From positions 1 to 47,325 of the forward strand of contig CAKSVM010000014.1 in assembly GCA_934503195.1 (NCBI GenBank): a stretch of DNA of 47,325 nt. Direction: 5' to 3'. The DNA comes from an uncultured Eubacteriales bacterium. Its GTDB lineage: Bacteria > Bacillota > Clostridia > Oscillospirales > CAG-272. A model generated the notes under the pieces. That model saw nothing but the letters and a program-made list of their open reading frames with translations. It was not told where the DNA came from and made no database searches. Position 1 is the stretch's first letter. Each line of letters begins with the position of its first letter. The translations under genes were made by a program, and so were the position numbers. Positions 1 through 7,027 of the stretch are shown in pieces.

Positions 1-571
1 TGTAGATAGCAAATAGTCCATATATCAACGCTGCCGACGAACCGACCGCGACGAGCGAATCCATGTTCGGCGAGCGGTTCCAGAGTGCCTTGAAGCCGAC
101 GATATAGAACTTGCGGTTGAGGTAGACGACCGGGAGGGTCAGCAGAAGCTGCGTGAACGCGAAAACTACCAGATTCTGGGTTCCATGGAAAATATGAGGC
201 GTCGGAAGGCCGATCATATGCCCCATCGTGAGGTACATCAGCACTACAAGGAGCGAAACTGACGCGATCAGGCGATGTTTCATCGCGTTCGCCTCGTTTT
301 TCTGACGCTCTTTCGCAGCCTTCTCCTGCTTTTTCTCGGATTCTATGGAACTAGTTTCATCGGCCGGAGTCGCTGAAAATCCGGCCTTCGCGACGGCGGC
401 GCAGACCTTTTCGCGCAGTTCGGGCGTGTCGGCGTCGCATTCTACAAAGAGCGTTTTCGCCAGCAGATTGACCTCGGCCTTTTTCACGCCCTCAACACGG
501 CCGCTGACCTTTTCGACAGAAGCCGAGCAAGCCGCGCAGCTCATGCCTTCAACATTGAATTTTATCTTCAT
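1..571 (-). CDS. copA: Copper-translocating P-type ATPase, N-terminal part (cut by window edge)
   Basis: The first 190 codons of a heavy-metal P1B-type ATPase that exports Cu(I) across the membrane using ATP. Residues 1 to about 68 form a heavy-metal-associated domain with the metal-binding motif GMSCAACSAS. A charged linker rich in E, K and R follows, then the first transmembrane helices (SVSLLVVLMYLTMG, then LVVFAFTQLLLTLPVVYL) and the family segment FYIVGFKALWNRSPNMDSLVAVG. The phosphorylation and ATP-binding domains would lie beyond base 1. The ATG at 571 has AAAGGATG upstream. The gene starts 38 bases after the gtrA stop on the same strand, so it is probably the last gene of that operon. 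Copper specificity is inferred from the CAAC motif and overall similarity. Confidence 0.9.
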   Translation of the reverse strand, partial: MKIKFNVEGMSCAACSASVEKVSGRVEGVKKAEVNLLAKTLFVECDADTPELREKVCAAVAKAGFSATPADETSSIESEKKQEKAAKERQKNEANAMKHRLIASVSLLVVLMYLTMGHMIGLPTPHIFHGTQNLVVFAFTQLLLTLPVVYLNRKFYIVGFKALWNRSPNMDSLVAVGSSAALIYGLFAIY

Positions 572-609
572 TATAAATCATCCTTTGGTTCCGGAGCGCC
601 GGACATAAT

Positions 610-1077
610 TTATACTTTTCGGTTATTTTCTTCCGCGGAATCGGATCCATCCGCGTCGCTGTTCTTGCGAAAAACGAACAGCTTTGAGGTGACATAATTC
701 AGAATGACCGTGATTATCGAGACAGGAATTTTCGACAGGTTTTCGCTCTGTTTGAAAACGTCGACCGCCAGAAAAAGCAGCAGCGACTCAACTCCGAACG
801 AAAAGAGTCTTGACCCATAAAATTGCGCTATTTGCACAACAATTCCCGTCTTAGTATTTGTACTATCGGTAAAAACATACTTTTTATTCGTCGCAAAAGC
901 GAAAGCGACCGCCAGAATCCATGAAACCACCTGCGAAACCATGTAATACTTTTCGCCGATCAGATGGTTGAGGATAAAGTAGCTTCCGAAGCTCACGATC
1001 GTAGTCAGACCGCCGAAGAAAACGTAGCTTATCAGCTCACGATATTTGTGAAAAAGTGACTTGATTTTCTCAAACAT
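610..1077 (-). CDS. GtrA-family membrane protein
   Basis: A 155-residue protein with four hydrophobic segments and the GtrA family pattern: a first helix starting near YVFFGGLTTIVSF, then VSWILAVAFAFATNKKYVF with the family's typical NKKYVF, and a last helix ending in TSKLFVFRK. GtrA proteins are thought to move lipid-linked sugars across the membrane or to assist cell-surface glycosyltransferases. The start was set at 1077 and not at the upstream frame opening because AAGGAG lies 8 to 13 bases before it; this start overlaps the end of rnmV by 8 bases, which suggests translational coupling. The acidic C-terminal tail (DADGSDSAEE) is probably cytoplasmic. The substrate cannot be told. Confidence 0.85.
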   Translation of the reverse strand: MFEKIKSLFHKYRELISYVFFGGLTTIVSFGSYFILNHLIGEKYYMVSQVVSWILAVAFAFATNKKYVFTDSTNTKTGIVVQIAQFYGSRLFSFGVESLLLFLAVDVFKQSENLSKIPVSIITVILNYVTSKLFVFRKNSDADGSDSAEENNRKV

Positions 1078-1660
1078 TTTTAATAAGCTCCTTATACTTT
1101 TCGGCTCCACAAAGCATATTCACCGCCGCCAGAAGCGCGTTCGCGGAGAGATCCGCCGGGAGATCCAGAAGCCTGCAAAGCTTCTTCCGACGCTCCGCAC
1201 TCCCCTCGCCGCCAGACAGTCTGTCCGCGTAAAAATCCGCTTTCGTGACCTCGCCGCCCGAAAAGCGTCGCTCGGTAAGATCACCCGCGTACGGCGCGAA
1301 TAGCTTTCGCAGAGTCTCGGCCTCAATCCCCTCGACCCCGAGAAAACCCGCTTTGGACCTGACTTTTTTGCGTTTTTCCTTGCCCTCGACCTGCGGCGTA
1401 TAGAGGTTGATCACCTTGTCCTTCGGCAGAATTCCGCGGAAAAAGTTCCGGATCACAAGCCCCGCGCCGTCGCTGTCGGTCAGGACGATGATCCCGCGCG
1501 GCTCGGCGATCCGCCGGATCAGGCTTTTCATCTGATCGGACGCGAAAATCGCGAATCCGTCGGTCGTCAGGATCTGCGCGTCGATTATTGAAGATAATTT
1601 AATCTTGTCGTACTTCCCCTCGACGACAACCGGGATTGAAATTTTCAGCTTTTCCTCCAT
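1070..1660 (-). CDS. rnmV: Ribonuclease M5-like Toprim protein
   Basis: A 196-residue protein with an N-terminal Toprim domain: VVVEGKYDK gives the conserved Glu and LTDSDGAG the DxD metal site. A C-terminal region with FLGVEGIEAETLRKLF, and then LSGGEGSAERRKKLCRLLDLP, matches the RNase M5 tail (DUF4093). RNase M5 matures 5S rRNA precursors by cutting both strands of its double helix. Family members are usually about 180 to 200 residues, so this one is full length. It lies between holA and gtrA and overlaps gtrA by 8 bases. The Toprim assignment is very secure; 5S processing is inferred from the family. Confidence 0.85.
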   Translation of the reverse strand: MEEKLKISIPVVVEGKYDKIKLSSIIDAQILTTDGFAIFASDQMKSLIRRIAEPRGIIVLTDSDGAGLVIRNFFRGILPKDKVINLYTPQVEGKEKRKKVRSKAGFLGVEGIEAETLRKLFAPYAGDLTERRFSGGEVTKADFYADRLSGGEGSAERRKKLCRLLDLPADLSANALLAAVNMLCGAEKYKELIKNV

Positions 1661-1687
1661 GCTTTATTCCGCCTTCTGACATTCTCC

Positions 1688-1713
1688 GAAACAAGTTTCA
1701 TGGAACTTGTTTC
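1688..1713. repeat. Near-perfect palindrome at the holA/rnmV junction
   Basis: GAAACAAGTT (1688-1697) and AACTTGTTTC (1704-1713) form a 10-bp inverted repeat around a CATG core, overlapping the stop region of holA. No T-run follows on the minus strand, so it is a poor terminator. One arm belongs to a short motif, ATGGAACTWGTTTC, that recurs at 345 and 2296. Confidence 0.7.
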
Positions 1714-2779
1714 ATCTCGACCGTTTTCTTCTCAGCTGCGACGCCTGTGCGATCAGCCTTTCGAGCAGCACGTACTCGTCCGCGCCGCTCGATTTCATCG
1801 CCGCGTCGGTCGCCGCGCAGAGATCGACGATCCCTTCGAGCGCGCGCCGATCGCAGCTTCGCGCCCGGTTCATCCGCAGCTTCGCGACATACGGATGAAT
1901 TCCCATCTTCTTCGCCGCGTCGTCGGAAGAAACTCCGGCATCGACGCAAAGCTTCAAAGTGAGAAGATCCAGATAAATTTTAGTTATTCCGCTTAGTATT
2001 ATCGGCGCAGGTTCGCTCTTTTTCTGTAGATCCGACAAAATATAGTATGCCTTGTCATTGTCCGAATCGAGAATCGCGTCGGCAAAATCGAACGCGCCGA
2101 TCTCTTTGTTGTGCGGACAAATATTGTCGATATCGGATTTTGCGAGCCGATTCCGACCGCCCGCCTTAAGAAAGCAGCAGAGCTTTTCGATTTCGTTTTC
2201 GAGCGTCGACATATCGTGGCCGACCGTTTCGACAAGATGCGTACAATCCTCCGGCTCGGCGATGATTCCGACCGACGTGAAATGCTTCTGCGCCCATGGA
2301 ACTAGTTTCTGCGTCTGCTCGTGCGCGAACTCGACTGAAATCGCCGATTTTGAAATAAGTTTCATCCACGCGCTCGGCAAACGCGGCTCGCCCGGGTCGA
2401 AATTCTCGGGCGTCGTGTACACTACAAACAGCGTATCACTGCTTTTCGACGCCGCCTCAAGCGACGACGCGATCGCGTCCTGATCCTCTCGCTTTCGATA
2501 ATCGGCAAACGGCAGGCAATAAAGCTCTACCAATTTCAAATCAGCCATCATCGCGGGCGCGAGAACGGCCGACGTCAGCGCGTCGGAGGTATAATTTTCG
2601 CTTGTGAACACAAAATGATTGAATGTTGAAAGCGTCTCGTCGGCGCAGACCTTCGCCCGAAGATCGTCGAGTGCGCGGCGTTTCTGATAGCCTTCCTCGC
2701 CCCAGAGCAGGTACGCGCCCGGCTTCGGACGCTTCATTTCGGTACGGAACTGAGTTCCGGTCATCGTTTTTGCCGCCAT
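1712..2779 (-). CDS. holA: DNA polymerase III delta subunit
   Basis: A 355-residue protein of the HolA family, the clamp-loader subunit that opens the beta sliding clamp. The N-terminus has the family signature: a short basic run, PGAYLLWGEEGYQKRRALDDL, then F-N-H-F-V-F, the degenerate AAA+ domain without a working P-loop. The middle carries the conserved ISKSAISVEFAHEQTQKLVPWAQKHF and DMSTLENEIEKL segments, and the C-terminal collar helices include AFDFADAILDSDNDKAYYIL and HPYVAKLRMNRA. Length fits the family (about 330 to 350). Its ATG overlaps the stop of the DUF1934 gene by one base (TAATG), so the two are co-translated. Confidence 0.93.
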   Translation of the reverse strand: MAAKTMTGTQFRTEMKRPKPGAYLLWGEEGYQKRRALDDLRAKVCADETLSTFNHFVFTSENYTSDALTSAVLAPAMMADLKLVELYCLPFADYRKREDQDAIASSLEAASKSSDTLFVVYTTPENFDPGEPRLPSAWMKLISKSAISVEFAHEQTQKLVPWAQKHFTSVGIIAEPEDCTHLVETVGHDMSTLENEIEKLCCFLKAGGRNRLAKSDIDNICPHNKEIGAFDFADAILDSDNDKAYYILSDLQKKSEPAPIILSGITKIYLDLLTLKLCVDAGVSSDDAAKKMGIHPYVAKLRMNRARSCDRRALEGIVDLCAATDAAMKSSGADEYVLLERLIAQASQLRRKRSR

Positions 2780-3282
2780 TATTTTACAACCGTGACATCA
2801 ATTTCTATTTTTGTGTGATCAGCGGTGATTCCGTGAAGCTCCAGCGAGTAGTCGAGCGTGAGTTTTCCGCCGTTTTCGGTCATTTCGTTGCAGAGATCCC
2901 ACGTGCGGATCGTCACCTCAAAGGCCATCGCGTCGGTCGTGTAGGCGCAGACATTTCGTCTTCCCTCCTCGAAAACCAGCGCGGTTTCGACGCTTCCGGT
3001 GCGGAGCATAGTCACGAGCCCGGGATTTGCGCGGTCGAACGAGATGTTCGTGCAGGCTCCGTCCATGCCGGTCAGCTCGGTCTCGAAGTACTCGATCTCG
3101 ATTTTTTCGTCCGAGACGCGCAGAACGCCCTCGGTGTCCATGTCAAAAGTCTCGGTTTCGGACTCCGGCTCGCCGTCTTCGCCGACAACGACCTCGACGT
3201 CGCCGTCATCATCGGCCTCGGCGGCAACCGCGGTGTGCGTGGAAGCGAGCTTTATCATGGCGTTTTTGGTTAAAATTTTCAT
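2779..3282 (-). CDS. DUF1934 beta-barrel protein
   Basis: A 167-residue protein. Residues from about 65 on match the DUF1934 family, small calycin-like beta-barrels of unknown role found in Firmicutes: KIEIEYFETELTGMDGACT, LVTMLRTGSVETALVFEEG, YTTDAMAFEVTIRTW and GGKLTLDYSLELHG. An acidic insert (AEADDDGDVEVVVGEDGEPESETE) sits near the N-terminus. The ATG at 3282 was chosen because GGAG lies 7 bases upstream. It is first in the operon DUF1934-holA-rnmV-gtrA-copA and has a consensus promoter just upstream. Confidence 0.85.
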   Translation of the reverse strand: MKILTKNAMIKLASTHTAVAAEADDDGDVEVVVGEDGEPESETETFDMDTEGVLRVSDEKIEIEYFETELTGMDGACTNISFDRANPGLVTMLRTGSVETALVFEEGRRNVCAYTTDAMAFEVTIRTWDLCNEMTENGGKLTLDYSLELHGITADHTKIEIDVTVVK

Positions 3283-3312
3283 TGTCGGTCTCCAATCCAA
3301 ATATTCGAATAG

Positions 3313-3341
3313 ATTATACCATTTTTCTCCGTGAAAATCAA
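3313..3341 (-). promoter_or_regulatory. Promoter of the DUF1934-holA-rnmV operon
   Basis: On the minus strand, TTGATT (-35) and TATAAT (-10, preceded by TGG) are separated by 17 bases. The ATG at 3282 lies about 30 bases downstream of the -10. Confidence 0.8.
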
Positions 3342-3433
3342 GAGGTAACTGTAAACAAATTTCTCATTTGTCAAGAATTTGTCAGAGTAAGTCGAAGCTC
3401 ACCGACAAAAACTAGCCAAAAGGAGTGATCGGG

Positions 3434-3877
3434 ATGATTGTTTTTAGCACAAATCAAATCGGAATCATCTTTCCTGGCGAGCGGAGCGAGCTTATCGGAC
3501 GCGCGGCGGGAAAGCTTTCAGAACTCGGGTACCTCGAAAATTCAACCGACGTCGCGACGCCCGACGTGATTTCCGCGCTGAACAAATGGCGCGGCGACAA
3601 TTCCCTGCCCGCGCTTGATTATTTTGACCCTGTCAGCCTGCGTTTACTAGGTTTTGACGTCGGCGGCGACGAAATAATTTTCTTGGCAAGGCGCGCCGAG
3701 GTGCTTCCGACCGACGTCGAACGTTATGATTTCTGCAAAAACGCACTTGAAAACGCAAAAATTTCGCGAGCGACGCCGATCGGAAGTCTTTCATCCGATC
3801 TGAGCGAGCTACCGCAGGCCTCGTTAAACTCGCTGAAATGCGCGCTGATCGCGTATCTGCTCGGGCACGGCGGGTAA
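3434..3877 (+). CDS. Small protein with a peptidoglycan-binding-like N-terminal half
   Basis: A 147-residue protein of unknown role. Residues about 20 to 68 (RAAGKLSELGYLENSTDVATPDVISALNKWR... LDYFDPVSLRLLG) have the three-helix pattern of PG_binding_1 domains: LGYL, a helix with Ala-Leu, and a final D-P-x-S/T-L-x-x-L. There is no signal peptide, so the domain may be repurposed inside the cell. The C-terminal half (YDFCKNALENAKISRATPIGSL and onward) is not recognised. The ATG at 3434 has AAAAGGAG 8 bases upstream; a GTG at 3425 lies inside the ribosome site and is less likely. No clear promoter is seen. Confidence 0.6.
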   Translation: MIVFSTNQIGIIFPGERSELIGRAAGKLSELGYLENSTDVATPDVISALNKWRGDNSLPALDYFDPVSLRLLGFDVGGDEIIFLARRAEVLPTDVERYDFCKNALENAKISRATPIGSLSSDLSELPQASLNSLKCALIAYLLGHGG

Positions 3878-3920
3878 ACAAAAACCTCCGGGTGCAGGAA
3901 AAAAACCTGCTCCGGAGGTT
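3876..3920 (-). terminator. Intrinsic terminator of secG
   Basis: AACCTCCGG (3883-3891) pairs with CCGGAGGTT (3912-3920), with an inner GCAGG/CCTGC stem and an A-rich loop. Read on the minus strand the hairpin is followed by TTTTTGTTT. It also lies just past the plus-strand gene ending at 3877. Confidence 0.8.
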
Positions 3921-3936
3921 CGGATTTGTTCCCTGA

Positions 3937-4290
3937 TCACTCAGCGGCGGTGGTATCAGCCGCGGTAGTGGTGGCACCGGTGTCGTCAGCCGAAGTGGTC
4001 ACGTCAGCCGCGCTAGTGTCAACGCCGGACGACGAGATGACGCCTGAAAGGTCGGTCGTCGGCTGGAAAATATACATCGCCACAACGACAAGGCAGAAGA
4101 CCACAGCGACGATCGAAGTCACCTTCGAGAGCATCTTGTCCATGGTCGAACCCTTGTTTTTGCCGAAGAAAGTCTCCGCGCCGCCGGCGATAGTACCAGA
4201 GAGACGATGATCCTTACCGTCCTGCATGAGAACAGCAACGATAAGAAATACTGCCGCGATGAGCAGAAGAATGCCAAGTACGATTTCCAT
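3937..4290 (-). CDS. secG: Preprotein translocase subunit SecG
   Basis: A 117-residue SecG, the small two-helix subunit of the SecYEG protein-export channel. Helix 1 is GILLLIAAVFLIVAVLMQ; the conserved loop is DGKDHRLSGTIAGGAETFFGKNKGSTMDKMLSK; helix 2 is VTSIVAVVFCLVVVAMYIF. The C-terminus is an extension of about 40 residues rich in T, A, D and S, longer than in most SecG proteins and probably disordered. The ATG at 4290 has TTGGAGG upstream. Confidence 0.93.
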   Translation of the reverse strand: MEIVLGILLLIAAVFLIVAVLMQDGKDHRLSGTIAGGAETFFGKNKGSTMDKMLSKVTSIVAVVFCLVVVAMYIFQPTTDLSGVISSSGVDTSAADVTTSADDTGATTTAADTTAAE

Positions 4291-4350
4291 AAAAACCTCC
4301 AAAAAAACTCGCGCGTGGGGACGCACACGCATTTATCAGAATCTTATATT

Positions 4351-4379
4351 ATTTTACCATAAAATCGCCCGATTTGCAA
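4351..4379 (-). promoter_or_regulatory. secG promoter
   Basis: On the minus strand, TTGCAA and TAAAAT are separated by 17 bases, with TGG before the -10. A leader of about 50 bases follows. Confidence 0.65.
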
Positions 4380-4457
4380 TAGGTTTTCGAAAAAATATTC
4401 ATGGTTTTAAGGCGCGTTTTCGAATAATTTATATGCACTCTGACGGTTTTTGATATT

Positions 4458-5051
4458 TTACCGTGCTTTCCAGCCTTTTTCTTCCAGAAATGGTCTGAAA
4501 TTTTCGAGAAGTCTTCGCTCCATCTGACTTTTATAGTAGCATCCCCGGCCTTCGAGGACTGTCATCCGGTACGCGCGCTCGCGTGCCTGATCGAGCGGAA
4601 TCTGGCAAAGCTCCGAGATTTTCGCCGGATCAATGGCCTTCAGCTCATGAAGAACAAAGGCGGGCGCGAGAAGACGGACCGCGAACATATCCGCCTCGCG
4701 TTCAAGCGAAAGCTTTCGCCCCGAAAAGGCGAAACGCCGCTCGCCGACCCGGTAGTCATGGCCGAGGAAAATATGCCCGAGCTCATGAGCCGTGACAAAA
4801 CGCACCGAATACAGGTCGAGCTTGTCGTCATAGATGATCGTCCAGCTCATCCCGTCGAAAATACTGACCGCGAGTTCGCCTTCCCTCAGCTCTCGGACGT
4901 CCGAATCGCGTATGACCTTAATCCCGGCCAGCCTCGCGATCCCGGTGACCTTGACCGGAAGGCGGCATACGCCGAATTCAAGCTGGCATCTCCACGCGGC
5001 GTCGCGGCAGGCACGGTAAACGCCGTAAAACGACCCGCAACAGGGATTCAA
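4458..5051 (-). CDS. ImmA/IrrE-family metallo-endopeptidase
   Basis: A 197-residue zinc protease of the ImmA/IrrE type. The catalytic motif is VTAHELGHIFLGHDYR (HExxH), with the third ligand in LEREADMFAVRLLAPAFVL. In known pairs (ImmA of ICEBs1, IrrE of Deinococcus) such proteases cleave a partner repressor after DNA damage or another signal. The frame begins with TTG at 5051, overlapping the TGA of the upstream XRE gene; no ATG is available before the conserved region and no strong ribosome site is seen, so translation is probably coupled to the repressor. The N-terminal Cys-rich stretch (NPCCGSFYGVYRACRDAAWRC) is unusual. Cleavage of the neighbouring repressor is inferred from gene order. 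Confidence 0.88.
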   Translation of the reverse strand: MNPCCGSFYGVYRACRDAAWRCQLEFGVCRLPVKVTGIARLAGIKVIRDSDVRELREGELAVSIFDGMSWTIIYDDKLDLYSVRFVTAHELGHIFLGHDYRVGERRFAFSGRKLSLEREADMFAVRLLAPAFVLHELKAIDPAKISELCQIPLDQARERAYRMTVLEGRGCYYKSQMERRLLENFRPFLEEKGWKAR

Positions 5052-5461
5052 AAGTCTTCGTCAGTCTCAGGCGCGCTGGCTATCCTTTCGAGTTTTTCGC
5101 CGTCAAATCTTTCGCGCGACGGAGCCTCGCGTCCGTCGCCGGATTTCGCGACGCGGAAGACCGTCCGGCCTCCGAGAAGCGTCATCACCGAGTCCCTGAA
5201 CGCCGGATCAGTGCGGAAAGCCGCGACAAGTCTGAGTTCTTCCTCGCTCAGGATCTCGGCGTCGCCGTAGCCAAGAAGCCAGCCCGTAGTGGTTCCGAGA
5301 GCGGCCGCGAGTTCTTCGAGCCGATCCTCCCTCGGGACAAATTTCCCCGAAAAATACTGGCTGATTGCCGATTTCGGAATCCCGGTCAGCCGGCAAAGCT
5401 CAGCCTGCCTGATCCCCTTTTTCTCCATTGCCTCCCTGAGGCGGTCACTAAAATCTGCCAT
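5048..5461 (-). CDS. XRE-family transcriptional repressor (ImmR-like)
   Basis: A 137-residue protein with an N-terminal helix-turn-helix: FSDRLREAMEKKGIRQAELCRLTGIPKSAISQYFSGKFVPREDRLEELAAALGTTTGWLLGYGD. Residues after about 75 form a C-terminal region that would hold the cleavage or dimerisation part, ending in an acidic APETDEDF. The ATG at 5461 was chosen because AAGGAT lies 5 bases upstream and the helix-turn-helix starts right after it; the open frame extends further upstream but across its own promoter. It overlaps the ImmA-like gene and is divergent from the M23-like gene. Confidence 0.9.
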   Translation of the reverse strand: MADFSDRLREAMEKKGIRQAELCRLTGIPKSAISQYFSGKFVPREDRLEELAAALGTTTGWLLGYGDAEILSEEELRLVAAFRTDPAFRDSVMTLLGGRTVFRVAKSGDGREAPSRERFDGEKLERIASAPETDEDF

Positions 5462-5478
5462 TTTTATCCTTTCCGGCA

Positions 5479-5495
5479 TGAAATCACACATTTCA
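5479..5495. promoter_or_regulatory. Inverted repeat in the XRE gene leader
   Basis: TGAAAT and ATTTCA arms with a 5-base spacer lie between the predicted transcript start and the ATG of the repressor gene. The spacer length equals that of the operator at 5615-5637, but the arm sequence differs. A possible second control site; weak on its own. Confidence 0.3.
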
Positions 5496-5510
5496 CGCGC
5501 TTCATTCAAC

Positions 5511-5539
5511 ATTATACACGTTTTTGGCGGAAAAATCAA
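5511..5539 (-). promoter_or_regulatory. Promoter of the XRE-ImmA operon
   Basis: On the minus strand TTGATT and TATAAT are exactly 17 bases apart. The -10 is followed at once by GTTGAA, which also forms the core of the operator at 5615-5637, so the repressor may also control itself. Confidence 0.8.
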
Positions 5540-5580
5540 GTCTTTCGCTGAAAAACTTTTGAATTTTTTTCGAAAAACCC

Positions 5581-5609
5581 TTGACAAATCATAATTTGCG
5601 TGATATAAT
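5581..5609 (+). promoter_or_regulatory. Consensus promoter of the M23-like gene
   Basis: A perfect TTGACA (5581-5586) and TATAAT (5604-5609) with a 17-base spacer. This is among the strongest-looking promoters in the window and would be expected to need repression; the inverted repeat at 5615 lies at its start site. Confidence 0.88.
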
Positions 5610-5614
5610 TAGTT

Positions 5615-5637
5615 CAGTCATGTTGAACACATGACTG
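5615..5637. promoter_or_regulatory. Putative operator for the XRE repressor
   Basis: CAGTCATGT (5615-5623) and ACATGACTG (5629-5637) form a perfect 9-bp inverted repeat with a 5-base spacer, centred on GTTGAAC. It starts 6 bases after the -10 of the consensus promoter, so bound protein would block initiation. Assignment to the neighbouring XRE protein is inferred from the divergent layout. Confidence 0.7.
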
Positions 5638-5694
5638 ATTTTTCGGCCACGGAGTTCAGATTTTCGGAACACGTTATTGAAAGGAATGATTTTT

Positions 5695-6270
5695 ATGAAT
5701 TTGTATTCGTCACATCGGTTCGCTCTCATCGGGATAATGATCAGCGGTAAAAAGGATACCGCGGGCTGTCTGTGTTTCCGGGGGATGCCATCGCCAGAAG
5801 GGTCAGCCGACGAGGTCGTCGCCTTTGAGGACGGCATCGTTCTGGCGGCGGGGCGCGCGACAAGCGCGGCTTCACGTATGTACGGACTCGGAGTCTACGT
5901 CACGCTGAGCGGCCACAACGGAGTCACAACGACCTACGCGAGACTTTCGGAGCGCAGGGTGAATGTCGGCGACTATGTGAAAAAGGGGCAGGTCATCGGC
6001 GTCGAGGGGAACACCGGGGCGGGACGCGAGAGATATCTCCTGCTCGAATTCCGGCGGAACGGACGCCGGATCGACGCGCCGTCGTATCTTGGGATCCGTC
6101 CCGAGCTTCAGGAGTTCGATCTCACGGCCTTTTCGACGGCCGACATCGTCTGCGAGGTCTGCAAGCTGCCAGAGGAGGCGCGAAGCGCTATCGACCGCAC
6201 GCCGAACGCACGCTATGTCTGGGAGCAGCTCTACACAAATCTCCGCGGGCGTCCGGGTTCGCTGATCTGA
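5695..6270 (+). CDS. Degenerate M23 (LytM-like) domain protein
   Basis: A 191-residue protein whose middle (about residues 40 to 125) follows the M23 peptidase fold: VVAFEDGIVLAAG, GLGVYVTLSGHNGVTTTYARLSE, VNVGDYVKKGQVIGVEGNTGAG, then LLLEFRRNGRRIDAPSYL. The zinc ligands of active M23 enzymes are missing: the first HxxxD region reads FRGMPSPEG, the usual YxHL is YARL, and the HLHFE motif is replaced by RYLLLEF. It is therefore probably a non-catalytic binding or regulatory domain. There is no signal peptide, although the start IGIMISGK has some hydrophobic residues. The C-terminal 65 residues are not recognised. The ATG at 5695 has AAGGA upstream. Confidence 0.7.
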   Translation: MNLYSSHRFALIGIMISGKKDTAGCLCFRGMPSPEGSADEVVAFEDGIVLAAGRATSAASRMYGLGVYVTLSGHNGVTTTYARLSERRVNVGDYVKKGQVIGVEGNTGAGRERYLLLEFRRNGRRIDAPSYLGIRPELQEFDLTAFSTADIVCEVCKLPEEARSAIDRTPNARYVWEQLYTNLRGRPGSLI

Positions 6271-6303
6271 CGCGCTTTTGAAGTTCGCGGATTCTGAATA
6301 AAA

Positions 6304-6342
6304 TCCTCCGTCCGGGTCAAAAATGAACCCGGAACGGAGGAA
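6304..6342 (+). promoter_or_regulatory. Hairpin enclosing the next gene's ribosome site
   Basis: TCCTCCGT plus CCGGGT on the left pair with ACCCGG and ACGGAGGA on the right, around an A-rich loop. The right arm contains the GGAGGA that serves the ATG at 6349, so folding would hide the ribosome site. It could also act as a weak terminator after the M23-like gene. Confidence 0.55.
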
Positions 6343-6348
6343 AAATAT

Positions 6349-6687
6349 ATGGTCAAAGGATACAAAAGGCAGGTTATCGTCCTGCGCGACCCGCCCGGAC
6401 GGCTATTCGACACGGTTTATTTCATAACGAAATCCGATCTTCCGCCCGGGATCCGCGAAAAGGATTTTCTGCGCGAGGCAGAGGCGATCGCCGCCGCGGC
6501 GGTGAATAAGCCGCAGAAAAATGATTCCGGATCGTCTCCGGAGCCTGAAAAATCCGGAAAAAGCCGGGATTATAAACGCCGCGCCGCGAAAATTCCGTGC
6601 GACGGGGTTCTGGCGTATTTTTCAGGCGCGGCGACGGTCGGAGTCGCGGCCGGGGCGATCGCGCTCGCGGCGAGGCTGATTTTCTGA
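6349..6687 (+). CDS. Small protein with a C-terminal membrane segment, unknown function
   Basis: A 112-residue protein not recognised as a family. Residues 1 to about 45 look globular (KRQVIVLRDPPGRLFDTVYFITK). A Ser/Pro/Lys-rich linker follows (about 50 to 80), then a hydrophobic segment VLAYFSGAATVGVAAGAIALAARLIF at the very end, as in tail-anchored proteins. It lies in line with the M23-like gene under the same promoter, with the sequestering hairpin before it. Its stop abuts the stop of the opposing gene (TGATCA), leaving no terminator space. Confidence 0.6.
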   Translation: MVKGYKRQVIVLRDPPGRLFDTVYFITKSDLPPGIREKDFLREAEAIAAAAVNKPQKNDSGSSPEPEKSGKSRDYKRRAAKIPCDGVLAYFSGAATVGVAAGAIALAARLIF

Positions 6688-6885
6688 TCAGAGATCGTCG
6701 GCGTCCTGAACGGGAACGTCGTCCTTCGGCTTGCCCGAGAGAGTTTCGCCGCAGGGCGGATAGATTCCGACCGCGAGTTCACCCGAGTTCGCGCGGTAGA
6801 TTCCGGTGTAGCTTCCGAGGACGTCGGTCTCCTCCCCGGTGTTTCTGTAGGCCTCGACGGCCGCTTCATGTCTTTTTTTCTTCAT
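6688..6885 (-). CDS. Small acidic protein, unknown function
   Basis: A 65-residue protein starting MKKKRHEAAVEAYRNTGE and ending in an acidic tail (KPKDDVPVQDADDL). It is supported by a very strong ribosome site, AAGGAGG, 12 bases before the ATG. It converges with the gene at 6349, the two stop codons touching. No membrane segment and no recognised domain. The promoter is unclear; several AT-rich hexamers lie at 6960-7010. Confidence 0.5.
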   Translation of the reverse strand: MKKKRHEAAVEAYRNTGEETDVLGSYTGIYRANSGELAVGIYPPCGETLSGKPKDDVPVQDADDL

Positions 6886-7012
6886 TATAATAAAATCCTC
6901 CTTGTGCGATGTGAAAGGACGCTCTGTCCCCGGTCTCTATTCTGCGCGGAAAGCGGGAAAGTATAATTAACAATATATTCATAGTCCCCCGCTTATATAC
7001 TTCACAAAAATC

Positions 7013-7021
7013 TGGTATAAT
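7013..7021 (+). promoter_or_regulatory. Extended -10 promoter upstream of RNase J
   Basis: TGGTATAAT is a consensus extended -10. The -35 position (6993-6998) reads TTATAT, which is weak, as is usual with extended -10 promoters. Start of transcription is expected near 7028. Confidence 0.55.
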
Positions 7022-7027
7022 TGTATT

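Noticed and set aside
4458..6885. Prophage or integrative element around the XRE-ImmA pair
   Set aside because: No integrase, relaxase, excisionase, phage structural gene or attachment repeat is visible in this interval.
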